Positions 1 through 6,358 are shown, numbered from the stretch's first letter. The stretch is DNA of 6,581 bases from Betaproteobacteria bacterium (GCA_020047725.1 JAIFNM010000067.1:1-6581), one strand, 5' to 3'. The notes: generated by a model not told the origin, from the letters alone. Made by a program: numbers and translations.

Positions 1-241
1 ACGGTGAAGCCAGCAGCAACGTGTTGTTTTCGCCGTCGTGCCGCCAACTCAAACGGCCCGAGTAGTTTTTGTCCTCATGCCGCAGGGAAAAACGCCCTTC
101 GAGCGAGAAAGCCGCCAGCGCATTGCGCGGCGGGACGCTGACAGACGATACGGGAAGCGAGGCGCACCCCCCAAGAAACAGGACGAGCACCAGAAATCCT
201 GCACTGCAGCACGCCCGTACCAAACCAGAATGGAGTCGCAT
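1..241 (-). CDS. lolB: Outer-membrane lipoprotein receptor LolB, N-terminal part (cut by window edge)
   Basis: LolB is the outer-membrane acceptor that takes lipoproteins from the periplasmic chaperone LolA and inserts them into the inner leaflet of the outer membrane. Only the first 80 codons are present; the gene continues past the left edge. The start is ATG at 241-239, five bases after the stop of the TPR gene. The translation begins MRLHSGLVRACC, followed by a hydrophobic stretch and a lipobox LGGC with the lipidated cysteine at residue 26. Residue +2 is Ala rather than Asp, which fits outer-membrane sorting. The mature part contains FSLEGRFSLR (residues 45-54) and YSGRLSWRHDG (60-70), the pattern typical of the first beta-strands of LolB (F-x-L-x-G-R-x-S, then a G-x-x-x-W strand). 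The tight spacing implies co-transcription with the TPR gene, as in other proteobacteria where ispE and prs usually follow. Identity rests on the lipobox, these strands and synteny. Confidence 0.85.
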   Translation of the reverse strand, partial: MRLHSGLVRACCSAGFLVLVLFLGGCASLPVSSVSVPPRNALAAFSLEGRFSLRHEDKNYSGRLSWRHDGENNTLLLASP

Positions 242-246
242 CCGGA

Positions 247-1998
247 TCAGGGAGCGAACTTCTTGACGGCTTCCGCCAATATTTCGTTGGCCGGATATTT
301 CTGCTGTGCCTCACGCAGAGTGCGTTGGGCATCCTGACTGCGCCCAAGCGCCCACAGAACTTCGGCCAGATGCGCGGCGACTTCGGGGTCATCGCGTTTA
401 GCATAGGCGCTTTCGAGCGAAACCAAAGCCCCCGCCAGATCACCCTGACGATATTGCACCCAGCCAAGGCTGTCGAGAATGAAAGGATCGTTCGGTGTAA
501 GTTTGAGCGCCTTGTCGATCAACTCGCGTGCTTCCGGCAGGCGAATATTGCGGTCGGCGTAGGAATAACCCAGCGCGTTGTAGGCCTGCGCATTATCCGG
601 GCGCAATACGATCAGCTTGCGCAAGTTGGTTTCCAGAACATCCATACGTCCAAGGCGTTCGGCAAACAGTGCCGTTTCGTAAAGAAAATCCGGATCGTCA
701 GGCTGGCCGGCCAACGCTTTTTCCAGCAGATCGAAGGCGGCCTGGGGCTGCTTGGCCTCACGCAACAACCCTGCTTCGGCGATCACCAACTGCACCTTGT
801 CCTCGGGTGTCGCGGCCGTTGCGCTACTGAGTTGCTGCCGCGCTGCGTCAAGCTTTCCTTGATCAACCAGGATATGGGCACGCCGCATTTGCGCCGGAAT
901 ATAACGTTCGCCGGGGCCGACCAGCGCGTAGTAAGCCAGTGCATCGTCGTTGCGCTTTCCGTCCTCGGCAATCTGCCCGAGATAATAATAGGGAGTGCTC
1001 TTGTCCTGCATGTTCAAGGTAACGAGATGCTTGAAATGAGCTTCAGCAAGGGCACGGTCATTCTGCTGCAGGGCCAGGATGGCCGCCGGGTAAACTACTT
1101 CCGGGTTATTCGGAAAGGTCTCCAGCAACTGGTCAAAATGATGCTTGGCATCGGAATAGCGCTTCTCGCCGACCAGGCCGCGCGCCAGATTCAGCTGCGC
1201 GTCACGCGCCTTGGGGTTGCGCTCGACAAAGCCCTGCAAAAAGCTGACTGCCTCACTCGGCGATGTCCGCGACAGCACTTGCGCCTGGAGAAGCGCCGCC
1301 ATTTCCCAGTCGGGGCGCAGTTCGAGAGCCCGACGCGCTTCAGCCAACGCGCGTTCAAACACGCCCGCCGAACTGGCAGCCATGGCCACGGAGTAATGCG
1401 CTTCGGCGACACCAAAGAACGGCCGGCAAACCTTGTCGATCAGGCGGAAAACCGCCTGACGGTCCTGGTTACGGGCAAACATGCGATTGAGTCCGAGAAG
1501 ATTATCTCCAATCGACGATTTGTCGGCCTCAATCATGCGGACCAGATTGGGTGCAAGATCGTCCAGTTGATTAGCCATGATCATCACACTGGTCATCATT
1601 TGCTGGGCACGTGTTGACCCCGGCTCGACCTGCTGCCACAGGCGGGCCGTTTCGAGTGCCAGGTCAAAGCGGCGGGCAAACCCGGCCACCTCGATCGTCC
1701 GCTCAAGCACCTTGGGCTCGCGGGTGCGCAAGGCGAGATCGGAATACGCCTTGGTCGCCAGTTCGAGATCGCCGCGTTGCAGGGCGATTTCGGCAATCAG
1801 AACCTGATAAACCCCCAGTCCAAGCTGATCGGTGTATTGCACATCCCCCGGCCGTGGCTCAACCGGCACCGAAGGGCTTACTTCGAGAACCGCTGGCGCA
1901 CGTTTTTTGGCCGGAACCGCCTTACTGGCGGGTAGTGCCGGCAGGCTGAAGGCAAATACCAATGCGGAAAAACAGAAAATGCGTCGAATGGATTTCAT
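247..1998 (-). CDS. Periplasmic TPR-repeat protein, LbcA-like, upstream of lolB
   Basis: A protein of 583 residues made almost entirely of tetratricopeptide repeats, expected to act as a protein-binding scaffold in the periplasm. Residues 1-27 look like a Sec signal peptide: MKSIRRIF, a hydrophobic core, then ALPASKA with likely cleavage between 21 and 27. A Pro/Ala-rich linker follows to about residue 50. Repeat-like helical pairs then run from about 60 to 580. The clearest are near 195-230 (AEAHYSVAMAASSAGVFERA), 265-298, 337-358, 470-503 (NALGYSYADRNIRLPEA) and 504-537 (DPFILDSLGWVQYRQGDLAGA). The last pair is the hallmark of the TPR family found beside lolB. In Pseudomonas aeruginosa the corresponding gene, LbcA, encodes an outer-membrane lipoprotein that partners the CtpA protease. 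I infer homology from synteny and repeat wording; no lipobox is visible here. The start at 1998 is chosen because it has a Shine-Dalgarno and directly yields the signal peptide; an in-frame ATG at 2094 would bury the signal behind 32 residues. Confidence 0.85.
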   Translation of the reverse strand: MKSIRRIFCFSALVFAFSLPALPASKAVPAKKRAPAVLEVSPSVPVEPRPGDVQYTDQLGLGVYQVLIAEIALQRGDLELATKAYSDLALRTREPKVLERTIEVAGFARRFDLALETARLWQQVEPGSTRAQQMMTSVMIMANQLDDLAPNLVRMIEADKSSIGDNLLGLNRMFARNQDRQAVFRLIDKVCRPFFGVAEAHYSVAMAASSAGVFERALAEARRALELRPDWEMAALLQAQVLSRTSPSEAVSFLQGFVERNPKARDAQLNLARGLVGEKRYSDAKHHFDQLLETFPNNPEVVYPAAILALQQNDRALAEAHFKHLVTLNMQDKSTPYYYLGQIAEDGKRNDDALAYYALVGPGERYIPAQMRRAHILVDQGKLDAARQQLSSATAATPEDKVQLVIAEAGLLREAKQPQAAFDLLEKALAGQPDDPDFLYETALFAERLGRMDVLETNLRKLIVLRPDNAQAYNALGYSYADRNIRLPEARELIDKALKLTPNDPFILDSLGWVQYRQGDLAGALVSLESAYAKRDDPEVAAHLAEVLWALGRSQDAQRTLREAQQKYPANEILAEAVKKFAP

Positions 1999-2001
1999 GG
2001 G

Positions 2002-2007
2002 TTCCTT
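2002..2007 (-). promoter_or_regulatory. Ribosome binding site deciding the TPR gene start
   Basis: On the minus strand AAGGAA lies three bases (CCC) before ATG 1998-1996. The spacing is slightly short but usable. It supports the start at 1998 over the in-frame ATG at 2094. Confidence 0.55.
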
Positions 2008-2014
2008 GCACGAC

Positions 2015-2027
2015 TTGATCAGATCAA
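2015..2027. repeat. 13-bp perfect palindrome in the TPR/mutM divergent spacer
   Basis: TTGATC-A-GATCAA is a perfect inverted repeat with a single central base. It starts 17 bp upstream of the TPR start codon, just behind its Shine-Dalgarno, and contains two GATC sites. It could be an operator for a dimeric regulator or a short RNA-level structure in the TPR leader, or chance. No matching second copy was seen in the window. Confidence 0.5.
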
Positions 2028-2043
2028 TACAGCTTGGAGTCGT

Positions 2044-2072
2044 TTGCGTCATAATGGTTTTATGCATGTTAT
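2044..2072 (+). promoter_or_regulatory. Weak candidate sigma-70 promoter for mutM
   Basis: TTGCGT (2044-2049) and TGTTAT (2067-2072) are separated by 17 bp, matching the consensus at 3/6 and 4/6 positions. Transcription would begin near 2079, giving a leader of about 15 bases before the mutM ATG. The match is poor; it is listed because the only upstream gene is divergent, so mutM must be transcribed from this 95-bp spacer. Confidence 0.2.
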
Positions 2073-2093
2073 GGACTTTTTTCGGTAGCAGCA

Positions 2094-2921
2094 ATGCCAG
2101 AACTCCCCGAAGTCGAAGTTAGCCGTCAAGGATTGTTGCCCTTTCTGCCCGGGCAACACATCATCAAGGCCATTTTCCGGACGCCAAAGCTGCGTCACGA
2201 ACTCCCGCGTGAGCTGACCACGCGGCTTGCCGGACTTCGCGTTGACACCATTCTACGCCGTGGCAAGTATCTTCTGTTCGACTGCGAAAGCACCCTGGGC
2301 GGCGGCTGGCTGATTCTGCATCTAGGCATGTCCGGCAGCCTGCGCCTGGTTGCTCCCGACACGCCGCCGCAGAAACACGACCACGTCGACCTGGTGTTCG
2401 CCCACACCGCCCTGCGCTTTCGTGATCCGCGACGCTTTGGTACGCTGCTCTGGCACGAAGGTAGCGATGTGGAAAAGCACCCGCTGATCGCCGTGCTCGG
2501 CATCGAACCACTCGGTGCCGAGTTCGACGGAGATTGGCTATACGAGCAAACGCGACGACGTAGCGCGCCAATCAAACCCTTGCTGATGGACAGTCATCTG
2601 GTCGTCGGTATCGGCAACATTTACGCGTCGGAAAGTCTGTTCCGCGCCGGAATTTCCCCCTTGCGCGCGGCCAATCGCATCAGCCTCGAACGCTATCACG
2701 TTCTCGTTCCGGCCATCCGTGAAACACTTGACGCCTCGATTGCTGCTGGCGGTAGCAGCGTTCGCGACTACGTGCATAGCGACGGCGGTGCGGGCTGCTT
2801 CCAGCTTTCCTGCGCGGTGTACGACCGCCTTGGCGAACCGTGCGTGAACTGTGGCGAACCGCTACGATCAGTCCGCCAGGGCGGTCGCTCGACCTTCTAT
2901 TGCGCGCGCTGCCAGCGCTGA
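2094..2921 (+). CDS. mutM: Formamidopyrimidine-DNA glycosylase MutM (Fpg)
   Basis: A bifunctional DNA glycosylase/AP lyase that removes 8-oxoguanine and formamidopyrimidines in base-excision repair. Its 275 residues are the usual length. The start MPELPEVE is diagnostic: Pro2 is the catalytic nucleophile after Met removal, and Glu3 is the conserved acid. Lys58 in RRGKYLLF is the conserved beta-hairpin lysine, LGMSG (77-81) holds the intercalating Met, and RDPRRFG (110-116) is the loop that fills the lesion gap. The helix-two-turn-helix is at about 165-190 (VVGIGNIYASES). The C-terminal zinc finger uses Cys250, Cys253, Cys270 and Cys273, with the DNA-contacting Arg265 in GGRSTFYC. All catalytic residues are present, so the enzyme should be active. 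Two extra cysteines (235 and 240) precede the finger, where many relatives have Tyr and other residues. No good Shine-Dalgarno precedes the ATG. The gene diverges from the TPR gene, and no terminator separates it from the GTPase gene downstream. Confidence 0.97.
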   Translation: MPELPEVEVSRQGLLPFLPGQHIIKAIFRTPKLRHELPRELTTRLAGLRVDTILRRGKYLLFDCESTLGGGWLILHLGMSGSLRLVAPDTPPQKHDHVDLVFAHTALRFRDPRRFGTLLWHEGSDVEKHPLIAVLGIEPLGAEFDGDWLYEQTRRRSAPIKPLLMDSHLVVGIGNIYASESLFRAGISPLRAANRISLERYHVLVPAIRETLDASIAAGGSSVRDYVHSDGGAGCFQLSCAVYDRLGEPCVNCGEPLRSVRQGGRSTFYCARCQR

Positions 2922-2953
2922 ACAAGCTACTTGAACATTGCCATCCCATGTAA

Positions 2954-2981
2954 TTGATTGGGCACGACTTTGTGATAGAGT
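2954..2981 (+). promoter_or_regulatory. Candidate extended -10 promoter for the dynamin-like GTPase gene
   Basis: TTGATT (2954-2959) and TAGAGT (2976-2981) each match the sigma-70 consensus at 4/6 positions, with a 16-bp spacer. A TGA directly before the -10 forms an extended -10 element. Transcription would start near 2988, about 23 bases before the ATG at 3011. If real, the GTPase gene can be expressed independently of mutM. Confidence 0.35.
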
Positions 2982-3010
2982 GCAGAATATGTATTCTGAT
3001 GGAATTAGCC

Positions 3011-4957
3011 ATGTCACTTGCCCAACAATTCGCCGCCTACAGTGAATGGCGTACTCAACTCTCCGCTGGCCTTGGGGCTTTCCGGAAGTGGATCACCGAT
3101 AACGAACTCAGCGATGCACAGATCGACCTGCGTATCGGGCATCTGCTTGAAAAGTTGCGGGAAGATCGCTTGAATGTGGCCTTTGTCGCCGAATTCTCTC
3201 GCGGCAAATCTGAGCTGATCAACGCCATCTTCTTCGCTGAATACGGTAGCCGGATGCTGCCGTCGACCGCCGGCCGTACCACGATGTGCCCAACCGAGCT
3301 GATGTACGACGCGGACAAGCTACCATGCATCGAACTGTTGCCGATCCAGACCCGCGAGTCCAGCACCAGCATCAGCGAGTACAAGCGTTTCCCCGAGGAA
3401 TGGAAGATCGTTACCCTCGACATCGACTCGGCCGAAGCCATGCAGGAGGCCTTGCGTTCGGTCAGCGAAGTGATTCGGGTGGCGCCGGAAATCGCTGAGC
3501 AATTTGGATTTTCAACCGGCGACAAGGAGGCCGCCGTTGTCAGAATGGCCGAAGATGGCCTGGTTGAAATCCCGCGTTGGCGCCACGCCCGCATCAACTT
3601 CCCGCACCCGCTGCTAATGCAGGGCCTCGTCATTCTCGACACACCGGGACTCAACGCCATCGGTACGGAGCCTGAACTGACGTTGTCGCTGCTGCCGAAC
3701 GCCCACGCCGTGCTGTTCATTCTCGCCGCCGATACAGGGGTTACGCAGTCCGACCTGGCAATCTGGAGCGAACACATCGGCGCACCGGGTCGGCGCAAGA
3801 AAGGACGCCTCGTCGTGCTGAACAAGATCGACAGCATGTGGGACGAGCTCAAATCGGAAGATGAGATCAACGCCGAGATCACCAAGCAGACCAATAGTTG
3901 TGCATGGACGCTGGACCTGCCGACCAGCCAGATTTTCCCGATCTCCGCACAGAAAGCGCTGATCGCCAAGATCAACGATGACAAGAAGTTGCTTGTGCGT
4001 AGCCGTCTGCCAGCCCTTGAACTCGCGCTCTCGCAGGAACTGATTCCAGCCAAGCAGGAAATCGTTTACGAGAATACCGACGCCGAGTTCGCCGACATCT
4101 ACATGCGCATGCGCGGCTTGCTCGAATCACGTCTCGCCGGCCTGCGCGAACAGCTGGGAGAATTGACCGAGCTGCGCGGCAAAAACAAAGGTGTCGTCGA
4201 GTACATGATGGGCAAGGTACGTATCGAGAAGGAGGAATTCGAATCCGGGCTGCAGCGCTATTACGCAGTGCGCAGCGTCTTCTCGCAACTGACCAACAAA
4301 CTCTTCGGCCATCTGGGTCTTGACGCCCTGCGCTCGCTCACCCGCTCAACCCGCGAGACGATGACCGACGCGACGTTCTCGAAGACCCTGTCGGCAGCGA
4401 TGAAGAATTTTTTCAACATCTCGCGCGCTAATCTCGTCAAATCGGATGGTGAAGTCAGCGAAATCCTCACCATGATGGAAGCCATCTACAAGAAATTTTC
4501 GGTTGAACACGGCCTCAAGCCGACCGGCTTCTCGCTGATCAGCTACGAAAAAGACATCGAACGCCTCGAATACTGGTGCGATACGCACCTCAACACCATG
4601 TTCCAGCTCATAACCCATGAGAAGAACAAGGTGACCCACAAGTTTTTCGAGGAAGTCGCGGTTCAGGTTAGACACGCGTTTGAACGCGCCAACCGCGACG
4701 CGGAATCCTGGCTCAAGGCAATCATGGCGCCGATGGAAACGCAGGTTCGTGAGCACCAGATCCAGCTCAAGCGACGCCTGGAAAGCATCAAACGCATCCA
4801 TCAGGCGACCGACACGCTCGAAGACCGCATCAACGAACTGACGCACGTCGAAAACAATCTGGTATCGCAGATTCGTACGCTGGAAAGCGTCGGACAAGAC
4901 GTTCACCACGTATTGAGACAATCCATCGGCCGCCGAGGCCTGCGCAACGCCGCCTGA
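3011..4957 (+). CDS. Solitary dynamin-like GTPase (dynamin family, 648 aa)
   Basis: A large GTPase of the bacterial dynamin-like group, whose members bind or remodel membranes. G1 is at residues 60-67 (AEFSRGKS), with Lys66 and Ser67 in place but Ala where the P-loop usually begins with Gly. G2 is the threonine pair at 90-91 in GRTTMCPTEL, G3 is DTPG at 210-213, G4 is NKID at 271-274, and G5 is probably SAQ at 312-314. About 120 residues separate G2 and G3. A helical segment precedes the GTPase domain (1-55). The remaining 330 residues are mostly helical and charged, with coiled-coil character at about 370-415 and 575-635. No signal peptide or transmembrane segment is visible, so a cytosolic or peripheral membrane location is likely. 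ATG 3011 is preferred for GGAA six bases upstream; in-frame ATGs at 2954 and 2999 lack this. The gene starts 89 bp after mutM and ends at a strong terminator. Base composition resembles its neighbours, so recent transfer is not evident. Cellular role unknown. Confidence 0.88.
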   Translation: MSLAQQFAAYSEWRTQLSAGLGAFRKWITDNELSDAQIDLRIGHLLEKLREDRLNVAFVAEFSRGKSELINAIFFAEYGSRMLPSTAGRTTMCPTELMYDADKLPCIELLPIQTRESSTSISEYKRFPEEWKIVTLDIDSAEAMQEALRSVSEVIRVAPEIAEQFGFSTGDKEAAVVRMAEDGLVEIPRWRHARINFPHPLLMQGLVILDTPGLNAIGTEPELTLSLLPNAHAVLFILAADTGVTQSDLAIWSEHIGAPGRRKKGRLVVLNKIDSMWDELKSEDEINAEITKQTNSCAWTLDLPTSQIFPISAQKALIAKINDDKKLLVRSRLPALELALSQELIPAKQEIVYENTDAEFADIYMRMRGLLESRLAGLREQLGELTELRGKNKGVVEYMMGKVRIEKEEFESGLQRYYAVRSVFSQLTNKLFGHLGLDALRSLTRSTRETMTDATFSKTLSAAMKNFFNISRANLVKSDGEVSEILTMMEAIYKKFSVEHGLKPTGFSLISYEKDIERLEYWCDTHLNTMFQLITHEKNKVTHKFFEEVAVQVRHAFERANRDAESWLKAIMAPMETQVREHQIQLKRRLESIKRIHQATDTLEDRINELTHVENNLVSQIRTLESVGQDVHHVLRQSIGRRGLRNAA

Positions 4958-4960
4958 TAT

Positions 4961-4999
4961 AAAAAACGCCGCACCCTGGTCAGGTAGCGGCGTTTTTTT
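4961..4999. terminator. Bidirectional intrinsic terminator between convergent genes
   Basis: Bases 4961-4972 (six A then CGCCGC) pair perfectly with 4987-4998 (GCGGCG then T), a 12-bp stem including the A/T flanks. The run of seven T at 4993-4999 serves the plus strand, and the six A serve as the U-tract on the minus strand. The 14-base loop contains CCTG-GT-CAGG, which may stack as a small inner hairpin. It lies 3 bp after the GTPase stop and 11 bp from the ferredoxin stop, so it should end both transcripts. Confidence 0.92.
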
Positions 5000-5010
5000 C
5001 TATTCGCGAA

Positions 5011-5271
5011 TCAGGCCGGGCGCTTGTTACCCGTCAGCTTTTCGTACTTGATCCACAGCTGATTGTCATTTTCCTGATGATCAGCATCCTTCGGGATGCA
5101 ATCAACCGGGCAAACCTCGACACACTGCGGCGTATCGTAGTGGCCGATACATTCAGTGCATTTGTTCGGGTCAATTTCGTAAATTTCGGCACCTTGCGAA
5201 ATTGCCTCGTTCGGGCACTCCGGCTCGCACACGTCGCAGTTGATGCATTCGTCGGTAATAATCAAAGCCAT
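5011..5271 (-). CDS. 2[4Fe-4S] ferredoxin, Allochromatium type (YfhL/FdI-like)
   Basis: A small electron carrier of 86 residues holding two [4Fe-4S] clusters. By analogy with Allochromatium vinosum ferredoxin, cluster I is bound by Cys9, Cys12, Cys15 and Cys54, and cluster II by Cys19, Cys38, Cys41 and Cys50. The second motif carries the eight-residue insert between Cys41 and Cys50 (IGHYDTPQ) that defines this class. Cys58 is the ninth, non-ligand cysteine. A C-terminal acidic helix region (QENDNQLWIKYEKLTG) is also typical; this class has very low-potential clusters. AAGGAA (5285-5280, minus strand) lies eight bases before the ATG. The gene is the last of the rsmD-coaD-fdx operon, 27 bp after coaD, and ends at the shared terminator. 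The physiological partner cannot be read from the sequence. Confidence 0.96.
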   Translation of the reverse strand: MALIITDECINCDVCEPECPNEAISQGAEIYEIDPNKCTECIGHYDTPQCVEVCPVDCIPKDADHQENDNQLWIKYEKLTGNKRPA

Positions 5272-5298
5272 GGCTTCATTTCCTTCAGATCGTTAAAG

Positions 5299-5790
5299 TT
5301 ATTCCGCTACTCTTTTCGCCAGCCGCTCACAAATGGACGGCTGCACAAACTTGCTCACATCGCCACCCAAAATGGCAATTTCGCGAACCATCGTCGCCGA
5401 AATGAACATGTATTGCTCACTCGGCGTCAGGAACACGGTTTCGACCTCGGGAAACAGGTTCCTGTTCATTCCCGCCATCTGAAATTCATACTCGAAATCG
5501 GACGCGGCGCGCAAGCCGCGCAAAATCACTTTTGCTTTTCTCTCATGCAGAAAATCCATGAGCAAGCCTTCGAAACTGCAGACCTCCGCATTCTTGTAGG
5601 GGGCCAACACTTCCTTCGCCATTTCGACTCGATCTTCCAAGGAGAAGAACGGGTGTTTCGACAGACTGGCGGCAATCGCCACGATCACGTGATCGAAGAG
5701 ATTGACGGCGCGGCGCACAAGGTCTTCGTGCCCACGTGTCAGTGGATCAAAGGTACCTGCGTAAATTGCTACCCGCTTGTTCAGGGCCAT
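5299..5790 (-). CDS. coaD: Phosphopantetheine adenylyltransferase CoaD
   Basis: Catalyses the penultimate step of coenzyme A synthesis, transferring AMP from ATP to 4'-phosphopantetheine to give dephospho-CoA; it is a cytosolic hexamer in characterised bacteria. The 163 residues match the family length. The nucleotidyltransferase signature is AGTFDPLTRGH (residues 11-21), with Thr13 and the catalytic His21. SKHPFFS (44-50) supplies the substrate-binding lysine, RGLRAASDFEYE (91-102) the conserved Arg91 and acidic residues, and ISATMVRE (130-137) the C-terminal nucleotide-contact motif (ISST in many relatives). All key residues are present. The start is four bases after the rsmD stop. The gene order rsmD-coaD-ferredoxin recurs in proteobacteria, but no functional tie between the three is established. 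Confidence 0.97.
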   Translation of the reverse strand: MALNKRVAIYAGTFDPLTRGHEDLVRRAVNLFDHVIVAIAASLSKHPFFSLEDRVEMAKEVLAPYKNAEVCSFEGLLMDFLHERKAKVILRGLRAASDFEYEFQMAGMNRNLFPEVETVFLTPSEQYMFISATMVREIAILGGDVSKFVQPSICERLAKRVAE

Positions 5791-5794
5791 CTGG

Positions 5795-6358
5795 CTAACC
5801 CTTCCGCATCAAATGATAAAAAACCTGCCCGGCCCGGCCATTTCGCACCGTCTTCCAGTCACCACAGGAATCCAGCGCATGTTCGGCCTCAATGTAAATT
5901 GCGCCATCCTCAACCAAGAGTTCCGGCAGAACAGGCGTCAGACGCTCAATCCAGCCCTGTTTATAAGGCGGATCGAGAAACAGCACATCAAACCGCGAAC
6001 CGCTTGCACGCAACGAGGAGGCGAATTTTACCGCATCCGCGCGCACAATCTGCAAACGGTCCGCAGCGCCCAGCACACGGGCGTTAGCATCAAGCGCCGC
6101 GTACACCTTGGGCGAATGCTCGACCATCACCACCTTGGCGGCCCCGCGCGAAGCCGCCTCAAAGCCCAGCGCTCCACTTCCGGCAAAAAGATCGAGGCAG
6201 GACAGCCCGGTCAGATCCTGCCCGAGCCAGTTGAACAAGGTTTCGCGAACGCGATCAGGCGTCGGACGCAGGCCTTCCGAATCCGGAAAGGCCAAATTAC
6301 GCCGCCGCCATTCGCCGCCAATAATACGTACTGTGTTCATTTTGATCGCTGAATTCAT
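5795..6358 (-). CDS. rsmD: 16S rRNA (guanine(966)-N(2))-methyltransferase RsmD
   Basis: Methylates G966 of 16S rRNA (E. coli numbering) using S-adenosylmethionine, acting on assembled small-subunit particles. With the start at 6358 it has 187 residues, close to the 198 of E. coli. Diagnostic segments are VRIIGGEWRRR (10-20), RPTPDRVRETLFNWL (31-45), the SAM-binding DLFAGSGALG (56-65) and the catalytic DPPY (129-132). The end GQVFYHLMRKG resembles the family C-terminus. ATG 6358 is favoured because GGGG lies seven bases before it. ATG 6340, giving MNTVRIIGG, has no Shine-Dalgarno but is possible. A longer in-frame start at 6460 would add 34 residues unlike the family. This is the first gene of the rsmD-coaD-ferredoxin operon, divergent from the probable ftsY; its promoter must lie in the 172-bp spacer, but I see no convincing match on the minus strand. 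Confidence 0.95.
   Translation of the reverse strand: MNSAIKMNTVRIIGGEWRRRNLAFPDSEGLRPTPDRVRETLFNWLGQDLTGLSCLDLFAGSGALGFEAASRGAAKVVMVEHSPKVYAALDANARVLGAADRLQIVRADAVKFASSLRASGSRFDVLFLDPPYKQGWIERLTPVLPELLVEDGAIYIEAEHALDSCGDWKTVRNGRAGQVFYHLMRKG
5799..5803 (-). promoter_or_regulatory. coaD ribosome binding site inside the rsmD 3' end
   Basis: AAGGG on the minus strand lies eight bases before the coaD ATG and within the last codons of rsmD (Lys-Gly). With only four bases between the rsmD stop and the coaD start, translation of the two genes is probably coupled. Confidence 0.55.

Noticed and set aside
325..1617. Long open frame of 430 codons on the plus strand
   Set aside because: It lies wholly antisense to the TPR gene, which has a signal peptide, repeats and a ribosome binding site; the antisense translation shows no domain or plausible start.
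1999..2094. 32-residue N-terminal extension of the TPR protein from an in-frame ATG at 2094
   Set aside because: It would bury the Sec signal peptide, overlap the divergent mutM start and bypass the Shine-Dalgarno before 1998.
2958..2975. Sigma-54-like promoter (TGGGCACG...TTGTGA)
   Set aside because: The -24 half looks promising, but at the required spacing the -12 GC is replaced by TG; the overlapping extended -10 sigma-70 candidate fits better.
3055..4053. Open frame of 332 codons on the minus strand
   Set aside because: It is the complement of the GTPase domain with all five G motifs on the plus strand; its Ser/Arg-rich translation is typical of a shadow frame.
5077..6087. Open frame of 336 codons on the plus strand
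   Set aside because: It runs antisense across ferredoxin, coaD and rsmD, three recognisable genes, and shows no family motif.
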